Source of the DNA: Fomitopsis serialis
Lineage: Eukaryota > Basidiomycota > Agaricomycetes > Polyporales > Fomitopsidaceae
Assembly (NCBI RefSeq): GCF_022376445.1
Contig: NW_025955233.1
Span: 1-53,193, forward strand
Reading direction: 5' to 3'
Length of the DNA: 53,193 nucleotides
The position numbers and the translations under genes were made by a program. Within the stretch, counting starts at the first letter, position 1. Each line of letters begins with the position of its first letter. Of the stretch, positions 21,540 to 33,391 are shown piece by piece. Under the pieces are notes generated by a model, which made no database searches, had not been told where the DNA came from, and saw only the letters and a program-made list of their open reading frames with translations.

Positions 21540-24500
21540 TAGCCGCAAGTCATTGGCGAGCCTTGCAGACAATAACGTCAAGACAGACCAAATGGAGAAG
21601 AAAGTTATACACACCTGCGCTACAATTTCGGGATCAAAATTGAGCTCCAACAGTCGTCGGGCGGTGGGCGAATCTTGCTGCGATTACATGGATGTTCGCT
21701 TTCGCGAAGACGCCAATGTCCAATGGCATTGCGCAGCACGATCTGCAAATGTGGTGTTGCAAGCTTACAGTGCGTGAAGTACGCCGCAAGCTCCAGGCTG
21801 AGCCGAGCATTGTCTAGCTCGTCCTTAGTGACACGTCTGCGCTCAACTTCTAAGCTCACACTCAGGATGTACTCCTTGGACACGGTGACCATGTCCCGCC
21901 ACTAACAAATCATGAGCATCAATGTATACCGAGCTGCAGTCATATCACGTACGAGGTTGGCGTCCCCGTCGGAGGCGATAGGTATGAGCAGAAGCTCGCG
22001 TAGTACAGAGCGGAAAGCGTCCTGCGCTTCCGGCAGTTTTGCACCAGAAAGTAGTCGGCACCCCTCGGTAATTTCTGCGCGTAACGCGGCGAGCGTTTTG
22101 ACAGCGACAGGCAGCACTCTGCTAGAAGACGATTCTTGCGGGTTGCGCCTCAAATGCAACTGCAAGGGCGGCAATGACGCGAGAGGGGAGAGGTAGACGT
22201 GTGCCGAGCGATATGTGGAGAGGAAGAGCGGCTTGAGGTGCACGAAGTTGACCACACCGAACTGTCTGCTCAGCAACTGTCAGAAATATTGTCAGCGCTG
22301 TGAACGCACGGATCCACTAGTGGCACCCACCTGCATAGCCGTGTCAAACGAACCGGCCGCAATGTGATCACCAGCGAACGGTGAGTTGCGCATCCAAAGT
22401 TCCGTCTCGCTGATACCAGGTGCGGCGCCTGCTCCCAGCTCAACCTCATCCTCTGGGAGTTCCTCCTCCTCCTCTTCTTCTGGCTCAAGCTCGTCAGCAT
22501 CGGGGGCGAGGTCCCACGCATCTTCCTCCACTTCGGCCTCCTCCTCTTCCTCCTCTTCCTTGGCCCATTCATCAAGAGCCGAAGACGCGGTAGCACCTGT
22601 CGTGTCGTGACCGTTCATGTATGGTGCCGGCGCACCGTCTTCCAGATGCCCGTTAGCGAGTGCACGGTCCCAGAAGCTGTCACCGATCAAGACCGAGGGC
22701 CAGGTCAGGTTTTCAATCGGAGTGACCACTGGCGGGGGTCGCAACGTAGAGGGACCGAACGCCGGGATGTCATCGACATCCGCTTCGGTGAGGCCAGCAG
22801 CCTCGAGGATCTGCAGAGCAATGTCGTCGAGCCCGTTTGTCTTCGCCGTGAGATAAGCAAGAGGATCTGTCAAGACGTTAGCCGTGTGGTCAAAAGTCTG
22901 ACAGGAGGACGCACGAAGGCCGACGTCTCGCAGCACAGCGATGCGTCCCAAAATGTCGCCCGAATACAGCGCGTTGTGCAATCGAGACTTGGGATCACCC
23001 CTCGAATCAGCGATCTTCTGCATCTTGAGCAGTTTGTCGGCACTTCCCGTAGCGAGGTATAAGAAGGACAGGCGGTCGAAATTCTTCGTCTGCTGGAAGG
23101 CCTTCTCGACGATCTACAAGGCGTATGTCAGAACCCATGCATCATACAATGGAACGGAAATCAGATACCTTGTGGTTGCCCTGTTTCAGAGCTTGCTGCG
23201 CCAGTCGCTCCCAGCACTCAGGTCGATCGAGTGCGCGGGCCATTTCCGACGCGACTTCAATGTTCCCGCATTCAATCGCAAGATCGAATCGCGTGTTCTT
23301 GTCTTGGACAAAATGCAATGCAATCTACAAGTTGTGGTCAGATCATTGATGCGCTATAGTAACAATGTGTGCATACCTCCGGGAAACCCTTCTGCTGCAG
23401 GTACGCGATGATACTCTGACCCAGTAGGTTGGACGTGCGGATGACGTGCAGCATCTCCTCATGATTGTTGCGCAACAGAGCCAGTTTGAATCGGTATTCA
23501 GTCGGGTCGATGGTGATGGTCCTGGGGCGTGCAGATCGATCAAGGCAGTGGACGGTCTTTCCCTTGACACGCGTTAAGTATACAGGATTGTCGAGCGTGC
23601 AGATGACGCCGTGATCCCTGCAGTATGGTCAAATGAGGGCGGCCGTCGTGACATAACGCAGCCGTACGCACCCCTGTGCAAGACAGTACTTGATGTGGTT
23701 CAACGTCGAGTAGATGAAGACGCCGGAGTCGTCCCAAGCACCAGACTTGATCCGAATCGTTTCGTGAATGAGGGTGTGCTGCGAGAAGTTCTTGTTCGCG
23801 ATGGTGATCGCTGTGAAATGCTCATCAACGAGACATCAGAGCGAGATATACCATATGCGTACTGTGCTTGCTGAGGAGGGCAACCAATGTACCGTCCGGG
23901 CTCCAGACAACGTACTTGACCGGCGGAGTAGTGTTCTCCGCGAGCTTCTTCTGCTGTTGGATATCGTAAAGTAGCACTGACGTCGCCGAGCTGAGAATGA
24001 GGCTCGCGGTTCCACCATAGAAGATCTCGTTCGTCTGGACCGGTGGCTTGATAGACTTGACAATTGAGTTTTGCAGGTCGCGCACTTCAATCAACTAGAG
24101 AACACATCGATGAATTACCATATACTGAAGCTGGGTCAAGGCGAGACAAACCTGGGTGGTCTTGTTCAAGACCGCGAATCTGTTCCTGGCGACGAAGATG
24201 GCGGCATGACCGCTTCCACGCTTGCCGTCTGTAGACGAGTCCTTCACTTCCCCGACAGCATCCTTCGGCAGGGCCGTGAGCTCGAACAAGCCATTGTCCG
24301 ACGAAATCGTCAACACGACGGCACGCTCCGCAGGATTATAGCTCAGCGTTCGCGGGGGACGTACGGGCTCCCGAACTTGCGGACGCTGAGCAGACCGAGA
24401 TCCGAGCCGGTGTTGATGTCGTACGAGCGTACATACTTATCCCGCACATAGAAGACAGAGTCGTCATGCACAGCGAAGGCAGGTCTCTCACGCTCAAGCT

Positions 24501-25225
24501 TGAAGACGATCAAGCCGTTGTCGTGGCCTACGACTACGTCAGTACAGGACGGACGCAGAATCAAAAGAAACGCACCCGCTGCGAAGAGGTTCAACTCGGG
24601 ATGGGCAGCAAGGGTCCAGAAGCGATCATTCTCCCGTCGGAATGTCTGCACGGCAGATCGTTTCGTCAGGTCCCACACCCGTACGGTCTTGTCTTCGCCG
24701 CATGACACGATGAGCTCATGCTTGGGATGGAACAGCGCTGTCGACACATTGTTGAAGTGTCCCCTGCATGCGTCGACCTCCCAGGCCTTCGTGTCGCTCA
24801 TACGCCAGATCTTGATTTGCCGGTCGTCCGCAGCAGAAACGATGAGAGGGAGGGTAGGGTGGAACGTCGCGTAGTTGACACCGCAGTCATGGCCTTCAAG
24901 TACGTACTTGACGGTCGAGAAGGTGTCGAAAGTATCGAAAGTGCCGCCTGGTGCCGAGTTCGGGGTGCTCTTCCTTAGACCTGAGATGTCGCAGACACGC
25001 ACAGTTTGGTCTTGCGACGCGGAGACGACCGATCCTCCTTTGGATGAAAACACAGTTGCGCGACGTGCTATTCCAGATGCGGATCGTTTAGCCATTTAAT
25101 CATCCGAAGCTAAGATCTAGAAGATGAAGTGAAGCAGCGACTACAGCAAAGCGGAAACTCACGATGCACAGTGCGGACATAATCCAGGTGACCATGAAGC
25201 GCAAAGAGGCAGCGGCAATTCTGAG
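21540..25225 (-). pseudogene. Coatomer subunit alpha (COPI alpha) copy, truncated and frameshifted
   Basis: The COPI alpha subunit normally has an N-terminal WD40 propeller, a second WD40 domain and a C-terminal domain, and coats Golgi-to-ER vesicles. Here the minus strand carries LHGHLDYVRTVH (about 25195), [34 protein letters not shown] and [19 protein letters not shown]. The middle WD40 part, [55 protein letters not shown] and [14 protein letters not shown] follow. Several introns are still clean, for example between TAMQ and LLSRQFG (about 22278-22331). Roughly the first 80 residues and the extreme C-terminus are missing. Lesions: a missing block after the third WD repeat (25050-25100), a frameshift after FHPKED, a 7-bp tandem duplication near 21735, a shift near 21672 and a TGA at 21550-21552. 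Retained introns indicate a genomic duplicate rather than a retrocopy. Identity is certain; pseudogene status is very likely. Confidence 0.88.
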
Positions 25226-25379
25226 GCTATGTCGCCGTGCATGGCTGACTAGTAGCATCGGTCAGCGATCCTCGTGTACGTCTGGTCGCGTTCTCGACGA
25301 GTGCAGTCGTTGTGGATATCGTTTCTGGGCTCCCGCCCCATACAACTAGGTGTGGCAGGCCATTTGCTAGCCTTCCAGA

Positions 25380-26640
25380 GTCATTTGTCGCGGACAGAGA
25401 GGATGTAGAAGCGAGTCGACGAGCGAGTGAGAGGAACGGCAAGGGACAGCCAAGAGACGCGGGTGAGAGAGAGAACCGGCGAGAGATCCAGCGAGCGCGA
25501 GGTTGGGCGATCGAAGCAGAGTTCGAGTGAGTGAACCTTGAAGCGAGACGGCGGGCGAGCAAATGACGGGCGAACGAGGCGTAGGTGAAAGAGAGGACCG
25601 GTGAGAGGACCATTCTTTCCCGCGTGGTAGTTAGTGCATCGGACAAGGGTGTACCTGCGGCTCTCGAGCCCTTCGTGCCCGCTTTTCTCGCCCTCGCAGT
25701 ACCTGCCTCCGTCCTCCTCCTCATCCTTTGTGCTGCCCTCATCGAGTTCCGTTCTGCGCCCATGGGACTGTCTGGAGGACGGGCGAGTGAGTTGATGGGC
25801 GAGAGGTCGGCGAGAGGAGCCTTCTTTCCTTGCTGTGCTGATACTTACGATGAGCTACGAGCCAACAGCGAACAAGCACTTACCTGCGGCTTCGGTCGTT
25901 CAACGGTTCATGCCCGCTTTTCTCGCCCTCACGTACCTGGCTCCCTCCTCGCTCTTTGCACAACCCTCTCGAGGCCGGCCCATCACACCGAAATTAGATC
26001 ATACAAACATCTGCGGGCGACAGAAGAACGACATACGCAATACGCACCAAGGCAAACAGATGTGCGGGGAGACACTGAACGCACAGATATACACGACAGG
26101 TGGGCAGGCCAGCTTGGGGATGACCGTGCACATGGGCTGACGAGTTAACGAATGGTATGAAAGAAAGCGGGCAGGCCAGAGACATGCAGACGGGCGAGAG
26201 AGCAAGCGACCCGGCTGAGTGGGTGGTCAGACTGGGAGGGCAAGAAGTGGACAACCGAGAGAGAAAGAAGGCAGCTGTTACAACAGGTCAGTAGAAGAGA
26301 TAGCAGGCAGTCGGAAAAGTACGTAGATAGACAGTTGAGGGCGGGCAGGCGAGAAGACGAGCCTGAGCGAGGGAGCAGAATGCAAGCGCCAGGTTGAGCG
26401 GGTGGTCGGACGACCGGGAGAACGAGAAGTCGACAGCCGAGAGAGAAAGAAGGGTACCGAGAGCACAAGTCAGCAGAATAGTAAGCTCGCTGCTGAGCTA
26501 GGTCGTAGACGGGCGGGTAGAGGCGAACAGACGAGAAGGCAGGTGAGCGAAGTAGCAGAGGTGGTCTGCACTTGTTGACGAGGACAGCAGTGCGAAGCGC
26601 CCACTCCGGAGAACGCCGAGAGCAATCGACTCAAGGTGGC
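25380..26640. repeat. Purine-rich degenerate simple repeat (GGCGAGMGAG type)
   Basis: About 1.25 kb dominated by imperfect short strings such as GGGCGAGAGAG, GGCGGGCGAGC and GAGCGAGTGAG on the plus strand, with some interruptions. ORFs inside are low-complexity shadows. Related pyrimidine-rich sequence occurs at 35100-35570 and 36150-36520. It fills the space between the coatomer copy and the Plavaka element. Confidence 0.6.
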
Positions 26641-26699
26641 GAGTACTCTTGAGTGGTATGAAGTGCGGAAATTCGGTTTGAAGAATCATGAAGCGTTGC

Positions 26700-29600
26700 T
26701 ACTAGTCATTCAGATATTTGTGTAACTGGAATTACAGGACGGAATTGTATTGCTACGTTGATTACTCTACCAAAGTGTCTGATAGGCGTACTTGGATGTC
26801 CAATTATTGAGCCAGAACTTGTGCGCCTGATCGAGGACGGTATGGGTGTCCCAATCATCAGGTAGGTTCGCCACGGCGCGTGCTCCAGGAGGACAGGGGA
26901 CAAGCTGACATGATTGGCGAATGAGTGACAAAGGAATGATATCACCGACGGGCTTGCCGTTCGCGCGAAGGGGAGGTTTGTGTACAGGATACATCATATG
27001 TATCGGATCAGCTTGGGCTGGTAGCTTAGAAAACCATTCAACGTAGGCGAGAGGCCCTTGGCTAGCCCATTCCAATGGAGGTTGCAGCGGCTGGAGGGTG
27101 CGAGGGTCTCTAATGTCACTAGTAGGTAGCTTGAATATAACCTTGACGCGTCCGATCCTGGTACCTGTACTCAGTGATTATATTCAAGTTAGAAGAGCCG
27201 TCTACGAAAAAACCCGAGGTAGTTACCTTGCAATCCAGTGGCTTCGGCATCCTCTCCCTGCAGTACAACTACAGTATCGAAACGTGCTGCTTGTCCAGCA
27301 GTGGCGGGCTTTGCTTTCACCGCGTCCGTCTCCAACGCGTCGTCCGTCAACGGTTCAGGAGCAAATTTGAATCCGTGGAACACGTCGAGGCGTTGGAAAG
27401 GCATGCGGTCGACTGCATGCTGAAGCTGGGACGAGGTGAGAGAGCGTCCGTTCTTGAGTGTGTAGATGTACTGCGCGAGGGTGTCGATGAAGCCGGGAGC
27501 TCGGTGTTTGTCGACAATAGTACGGAGAGCCTGGAGGGGTGCAGTGGGATGCTTGGGTAATTTAATTCGACAGTTGATTCGAGAGCCTGGTATCCGGTCT
27601 TGCTCGGAGTCGCCTGTGTCACTGTCACTGACGTCGTCTGCAGGCTCTCGGCCAGTACTCCTGAGCCAGCGGTGGATGGTTGAGCTGAGCACGACCATCT
27701 TCTCCTGTCGTGCCAGCCAACGAACCATCTGCGGACGCGCATCGCGATGGTTTGATGCTCTCCACCCTTTCTTCGCGTAGTCGATGTGGAGACGTTCAAA
27801 CGCCTCCGTGTTGTAGTTATCCGTAGAGCCTAGTAGTCGGATTGCGTCAACGTAGTGAAGTAATGAATGGAACTTCGGAATATTAAGATGATCGCGCACT
27901 CCGAGATCGACGAGAATGTTCTTGTTGCTGTGGAAGGTCTTGAGGGCGTCCTCCATGTACTGGAGCGTCGTGTCGTCGTGAGTAGTGTATTGTGCGAGAT
28001 AAATGAAGTCTAGAATAGACCTGAAAGCGAGGATTGCTTTCTTCGGTATCTTGCCGACCAGACAGGCAAGCAGTATGCGAGCCATGTGCTTACGCTCGGT
28101 CCCGAGACCTGGGATAGGAGGAAATCCCGTTCTTGAAGTGGCGGGTACCGAACGCAGGCGGAAGGCAGCGGATGCGCCTGTCGAGCTCGTGCTCGTCGAC
28201 AAGTTGAGTGCACCATTCGACGATGTGCTTAAAACACCCTGGTACAATTGATGTAGTACGTCAGGGGTTATGCACGAATGGATGTCGGTGTACGGAAGAT
28301 CGCGCCAGAACGGGCGCACGACGTAGCCGGATACGTTGAGGTCTTGACAGGCTCGAGTGTACGCGTTCGAGCTCGTCTTGCCTTGCGTCTTCTCGCTGGC
28401 GCGGCGCAGGACATCCAATGTCCAGAGGGAAGTACGCGGCGTACCTGGCTTGCCGGATTCGAGCAGCTCCTCCGGTACCTGGCACTTGGGGCAAGTCCCA
28501 GACTTGGCGCAAGTGACCAGGCACTGCTCTGGATAATCCGCGACATATGCTGCGAGGATCGGTGCACTCTTCGAACCTCCCATTGGCCGATGTCACGTCG
28601 ATTCCTTCCTTTCCTGCAGCGACCAGTGGCTCCAAGATCGCACGCACGGACGCATGGAATAATTGCTGCACAAGGGCGCGTTGCTTGCGCTGCGTAATGC
28701 CGTCCGAGCTGACCTTGTCGACCGAAAGGTAGCCTATGAGTATACATGCATGCTCAGACGGCTTACGCCTTAGAGCACGCGGTATATTGCCGAGTGTCAT
28801 GTAGACCGGGTAAGCAGCCTTGTTCCCGAGAATTGCGTCAACTGAGTTTTGTCGGTAGCGATAATGACAGGTGCTACAGTAGAGCCTACAGGTAAGATGC
28901 TCTACAGGTGCTTCAGAAATTTGGGCGATGAACTGATGTAGAGCACTCACTTGAACGGCATGCCACCAACGGCCAGTCCACATCTCGTTGTAGAGGCGAT
29001 GCTTCCTCGAAGCGTCTGAAAAGATTCGCCGGGTCGATACACATTTGATCAGTGTTCGGGTTGCCAGCAAGTGCGTATAGCTGGATATGTCGCGGAACTG
29101 GAAGAGTGCCTCTCGTTCGGCGGTCCTTGAACGAGAGGACCGTTCAATCCACTCCGCCCTCTCGGGCAGAGAATCCACACGTTGGAGGAGGATCGACTGT
29201 TGTGATATGACAGCCGAGTTTCTCTGAACTGAGGTACGTCAGCAGTATCACTCAGAAGTGCAAGTACTCACCCCGGGATTTCCAACGCTCTGTCATGGAA
29301 CCCTGGTAGTCCTTCCTGGATTGCCCATGACGCGAACGCCAGTCCATCTCGGACTCGAAGGGCTCCCATGGTTCTTCGGCTGCTTTGCTGTACCCCGTCT
29401 GTCGCGTCTTCCCTCGCGTTCCCCTGCGTTCTCGACAACTACTTGACTTGCTAATCCTAGTTCAACAGTCAGAATGCAAGTCGTCATAGGTGTGTGTCAG
29501 CATCCTTACTAACCTGAACGTCCACCTTCCCTTCCCTCAGCCATTTCCTGCGCACCTCTTCGTCTACGCAACCTGCCGCGCCGCATCTTCGTCTACTATT

Positions 29601-30320
29601 CGCTCGTCGTGTCGTCATCCAGCGAGAGCGCAGTTGTCTTGTACTTCGAGTTGAGGCCCTGCTGCAGCGCTGCCTGTGTTGCCGCCGCCATCACCGTGTC
29701 CACCTCCACCTCCACCATCGTGTCCGTCTCCGTACCCTCCTGGATCGCCGGCGGCTTGGAAGGTGCGCAGACCTCTATGAAATCGTAAGTGACGAGAGGT
29801 CCTCATCGTCCTCTTCTCTTCTTCAAGGTCTTCATTTGCGTCCTCTTCAGGTGATGGATTGGGGACATGCTCTGACTCGTCGCCAGAATGGTCGGGTCTG
29901 CCGAAGGTCGGTGCGCCTGAATGTACGCATTATTTTAATTGTCCAAACCTGTAGGACTTCTAGGAGCTTACCGCGTGTGCTCAACTATCACGCCGTCTTC
30001 CAACGCTACCGGATGGTCCTTGACGGTAAAATTTCTTTTAGTTTCCTTTCTTATACCATGAGCATTTCTTGCTCATGGTCTGGTGAGCGCAGAGGCCCTG
30101 CGTCGTTCGGAATGGTTGGTGACAAGCGCCGCATGTATCGCCGAGGAGCTCGTCGAAGGTGCGCTTTCGCTTCACCATACCTAGCCCATAAACTGATTTT
30201 AGGCTCACAAAAACACAGCAGAGGAATAAATACGCACTGGGAATGAGGGCCGAGAGGAAAGCGAACGAGGGAGGGGCCAAAATTTTGAAACTCATTGCAT
30301 AAATTGCAACCACCCTTCAT
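26700..30320 (-). mobile_element. Plavaka-type (CACTA superfamily) DNA transposon remnant
   Basis: Span of the recognisable transposase remnant plus short flanks. Plavaka elements are Agaricomycete DNA transposons that encode one large transposase with an N-terminal C2H2 finger. I could not locate convincing CACTA-like terminal inverted repeats, so the true ends are unknown. A strong hairpin at 30631-30676 lies just beyond the 5' end of the coding part and might belong to it. Confidence 0.75.
26767..30178 (-). pseudogene. Plavaka transposase, multiply frameshifted
   Basis: Segments in order: C2H2 finger at 30178-30045 (GDTCGACHQPFRTTQGLCAH then MSKKCSWYKKG); EPWEPFESEMDW and SWAIQEGLPGF (29340); LSYHNSRS (29200); RVDSLPERAEW; YNEMWTGRWWHAVQ; AAYPVYMTLGNIPRALRRKP (28790); ILEPLVAAGKEGIDV; ILAAYVADYPEQCLVTC (28540); PFWRDLPYTDIHSCITPDVL; TERKHMARILLACLVGKIPK; NYNTEAFERLHIDYAKKGWR (27800); AYVEWFSKLP; and the C-terminus TSKYAYQTLW at 26767. 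A clean 62-nt intron remains at 27165-27226. Frame changes are visible near 29340, 29190, 28560, 28232 and 28115. The apparent 464-aa ORF at 27189-28583 therefore contains an out-of-frame middle, where the other frame encodes KHIVEWCTQLVDEHELDRRI. With at least five lesions it cannot make a working transposase. Confidence 0.88.
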
Positions 30321-30630
30321 ATGTCATTACGTTACTCTAGGGCGTTTGTGAGCGTCAGACGAAGCGCGTTGCACGGTGCGTTTCTCCTTCAACGTTCAAC
30401 GTTCAACCTTCACGTTCGTCTCGGACCCGACAGCGCTAGGGCGTTGGTAACATTCATCCTTTCTCCTAATACCTACGTGATGCTGAACTGACCAGTTTAC
30501 CGTTTGTTGTAGGTCACACTCGATCATCTTGATCGCATAGGAGTTGGCGTGTATTGGAAACCTACCCAAGGTGCGTACTTCAGCTTTTTTTCTCTTCCTT
30601 ACGGACTTCAATGCTATGCGACATCGCGAG

Positions 30631-30676
30631 CTGTGGCGTGTGACAGCTGTGGCGCATCAGCTGTCACATGCCACAG
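30631..30676. repeat. Near-perfect inverted repeat (19-bp arms, 8-bp loop)
   Basis: CTGTGGCGTGTGACAGCTG (30631-30649) and CAGCTGTCACATGCCACAG (30658-30676) are reverse complements with a single mismatch. The transcript of either strand would form a stable hairpin. It lies between the Plavaka remnant and gene 31019-33133. It could be a subterminal transposon repeat, a MITE core or a regulatory hairpin. Confidence 0.75.
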
Positions 30677-31018
30677 GCACAGCGGAGAAAGCAGGGCCTG
30701 TGCCGCTTTAATACAACAGATGAATCCGGTCCGCCGTGGAAGTGCGTCTGGCTGTAATGGGGGGTAGCGAAGATCCAGCGTGAGTAACACAAGCTGGAAG
30801 AGCCAATTGGGCGGGGCACGCGATGGCATAGTGAGAACACGAAGAACGCATACAGTAAGGCCACAAATTCTCTGCGGACTCTGAGGGGAGGCTGTGCCGG
30901 CGTTGCACATGCTAGGCCGGTCACTTGACGACATGCTTAGCTCCTTTGCCTGAGTGGCGGCCGGCCCCAGGCAGGTTCTTGAGGGTCCTCATACTCTGAG
31001 TCACCATCGTGAACGAAG

Positions 31019-33133
31019 ATGTCTCCCACTTCTATCGTTCGCTCTCGCTCTGTCCCTCACACCATCCGCTCACCTCTATCCATCTCTCCTCGTCTTACCA
31101 ATGGCAACGACAGCTTGAAGGGGGACAGCGCTTACTCGAGCTACCAATCTCAGGCCACGAGCCTTGAAGGTGAGTACTTACAGAATTTTATCGTCGCTTC
31201 GTTGGTACTGACAGATTCATTATATAGCAAGATCCAGGTCTAAACACTCTAACAATTTCAAGAAAGCAAGCTCTGCCGAGCCAGGTGAGTATCCGGATGC
31301 GCCATCTCCACGCAGCGCGCTCGTTAATGTGCGGCATCAAATCGGTAGAGATTAGCCCGACCAGAGACAAGTCGAACTCAGTCAATAAGGAGCCTGGTAC
31401 GTATGACGTGCCTACTACAGGCATACCTACGCGATCCACTGATGATCGACATCTGCTAGCTATCGAGGAGATCGAGACCGACAAGGAGGAACAATACCCT
31501 GAGGTAGTCCGAAAGGCGTTCGGGGATCGCTACAACGAGCTTCCCTACGCCGCAGGCGAGTTCGTAAGTGTTATTTGCCGTTTAGCAGTTCGATACCTGT
31601 GAGATTTAAATTGTTATTACACTGTGCAGGTGGTCACCGGCTTCACTGAGACAGAGTGGAAGGCATTGCAGGAGTGGCTTCAGACCCACGACGAGCTAAA
31701 CCGGTACAGGTGGGTACTGATTTCTCGAACAGATTCAAATAATAATTTCGAACATGATATCGTAGTTTTGATTATGATCCAGAGAAGAACGAATTAACAA
31801 CGATGTCGCCAACTCACCTACACAACCGTCTCGGTGCATTGAAGAAGTTGATGCTCCACGAGCGATTCGTTGAATACTTCCTTCCGCCGGTGTGGTTACG
31901 AAGGCTCCTCGGTATTTCTGACGATACCGCGGACTACGCGTCTGTGCGTGGAAAAGGAGGGAAGAAGAAGATCGCCGACGCCGTCGAGGCAATCAAAGTG
32001 GGCAGCGAACTGGTCATCACTTCTCTGGACGAGACGGCGCAGTCTCAGCCTACGTACACCGAATACGAAGGCGCTACGGAAGGCGTACTCAATAAGGTCA
32101 GAAATTTTAACTAATCATCGGTGCAGTCTACTCAATCTAGCTGGTACGGCAGATCTTGGAGATGGCGGACCGGTTCGTAGCCTATCGAGACGAGGAGGTC
32201 GACGATGACGATGAAGACTCACTGAACCTCATCGCCCTCAACTGCTTCAGGATCCAGGAGCTGCAGAAGACCGGTAGCGAGAAGGCGAAGTGGTCATCGC
32301 CAGGGATCGGTTATCATCGACTCAAAGACCTGAAATTCGATGCCGACGCCTACAACAAGATGCTGAAGACGTACCCGGAGTTGATACACAAAGCGGGTCC
32401 ATTCGTCGCGAAGGGCAAAGTCTTCTTCGGCGCTGTTCGCGTCTATTGGTTTCACATCCCCCTCGACCAACTGGAAATCTTTAGGGAGGGCGTGAAGGCG
32501 AAGTGGCCGATGGAGGAGTGGGTCGCTAGGGGCCTTGCAATCGTAAGTCAGCGTGTTCTGTTGTGACTTCAAATCCACTGACACTCTAGCAAGCCTCTCC
32601 TCGATTCGTATAATGAGGCGCAGCAGCTGCAGGTCGAGGCGTTCATGGGCAAGGTCGTGCAAGCCTACAAGGAGAAACTAGCCTTGTTGGCGGGCCAACT
32701 GATGCTCGATGAGAATGAGCAGACCATCGACACGGCGCTGATGGACCTCCCCCCAGAGGAACATGAAAAGCGGCTCGGACAACTTCGCATATACCTGCTG
32801 CGCCTCCTCAATCCGCCCGAGGAAACTCTGAACTTTGACGACTGCATTCCTCGTCTTGTTCGCGAGATCCGGTTGGGCGCATACGGCACTGCAAGTGAAC
32901 GCCTCTGCGACAACTCGAGGATCACCGGTCAAGACGCGACCGTTTCGCAAGGCAGCAAACCCGGGAAGCGGGGGCGCAATTCGAAGGGGGAAGACATCAT
33001 GGCTTGCCTAGATCGTCTGGAGAACAATTATCTCAAACGCAAGCGTGGGGAGGGTGTCGGTGACAGCAGCGAAGACGACTCGGAGGGCACCAACGATCGT
33101 GCTCGCGATGGACCGAGTACCTCCCGCGGGTGA
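31019..33133 (+). CDS. Seven-exon gene of unknown function, about 591 aa
   Basis: Exons 31019-31169, 31228-31284, 31349-31563, 31630-31709, 31766-32096, 32141-32542 and 32594-33133 join in frame through GT-AG introns (1776 nt in total). The N-terminus is Ser/Arg-rich (MSPTSIVRSRSVPHTIR). The body is helical and charged: TETEWKALQEWLQTHDELNR, HLHNRLGALKKLMLHERFVE, VRQILEMADRFVAYRDEEVD, FFGAVRVYWFHIPLDQLEIF and EHEKRLGQLRIYLLRLLNPP. The C-terminus carries basic stretches (KRGRNSKG, LKRKRGEG) and an acidic Ser tail, suggesting a nuclear protein (inference). I recognise no domain. No lesion is visible, which is unusual in this window. The minisatellite begins about 260 bases after its stop. Confidence 0.75.
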
Positions 33134-33391
33134 GCTCGTTCGTATGCGTCGTCCCCGTCGCCCTCGTCGCCCCCGTCGTCTCAGTCGTGATCATAGTGTC
33201 TCCGATCGTCTCACCTCGCTTGTTGTATCATCCAGGAGACCAGTGTACGAATAACGGTAGTTCTCTAGCTCTCGTCTGTGTAGTCTCCAGCGGTGTAAGA
33301 TTGACGTAGTCGTCCCTTAGATGCCTTGGTTCTTTGTCGCTATCGCTCATGCTATCTTGTACCATCGCTATCGCAGTTATTCGATTTGTTG

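Noticed and set aside
25585..26148. 187-aa plus-strand ORF in the purine-rich region
   Set aside because: It lies in degenerate GGCGAG-type repeat with overlapping ORFs in several frames on both strands; low-complexity artefact.
30038..30313. C2H2 finger ORF as another member of the window's zinc-finger family
   Set aside because: Its finger (GACHQPFRTTQGLCAH then MSKKCSWYKKG) is the N-terminal finger of Plavaka transposases, with different spacing and context from copies A-F.
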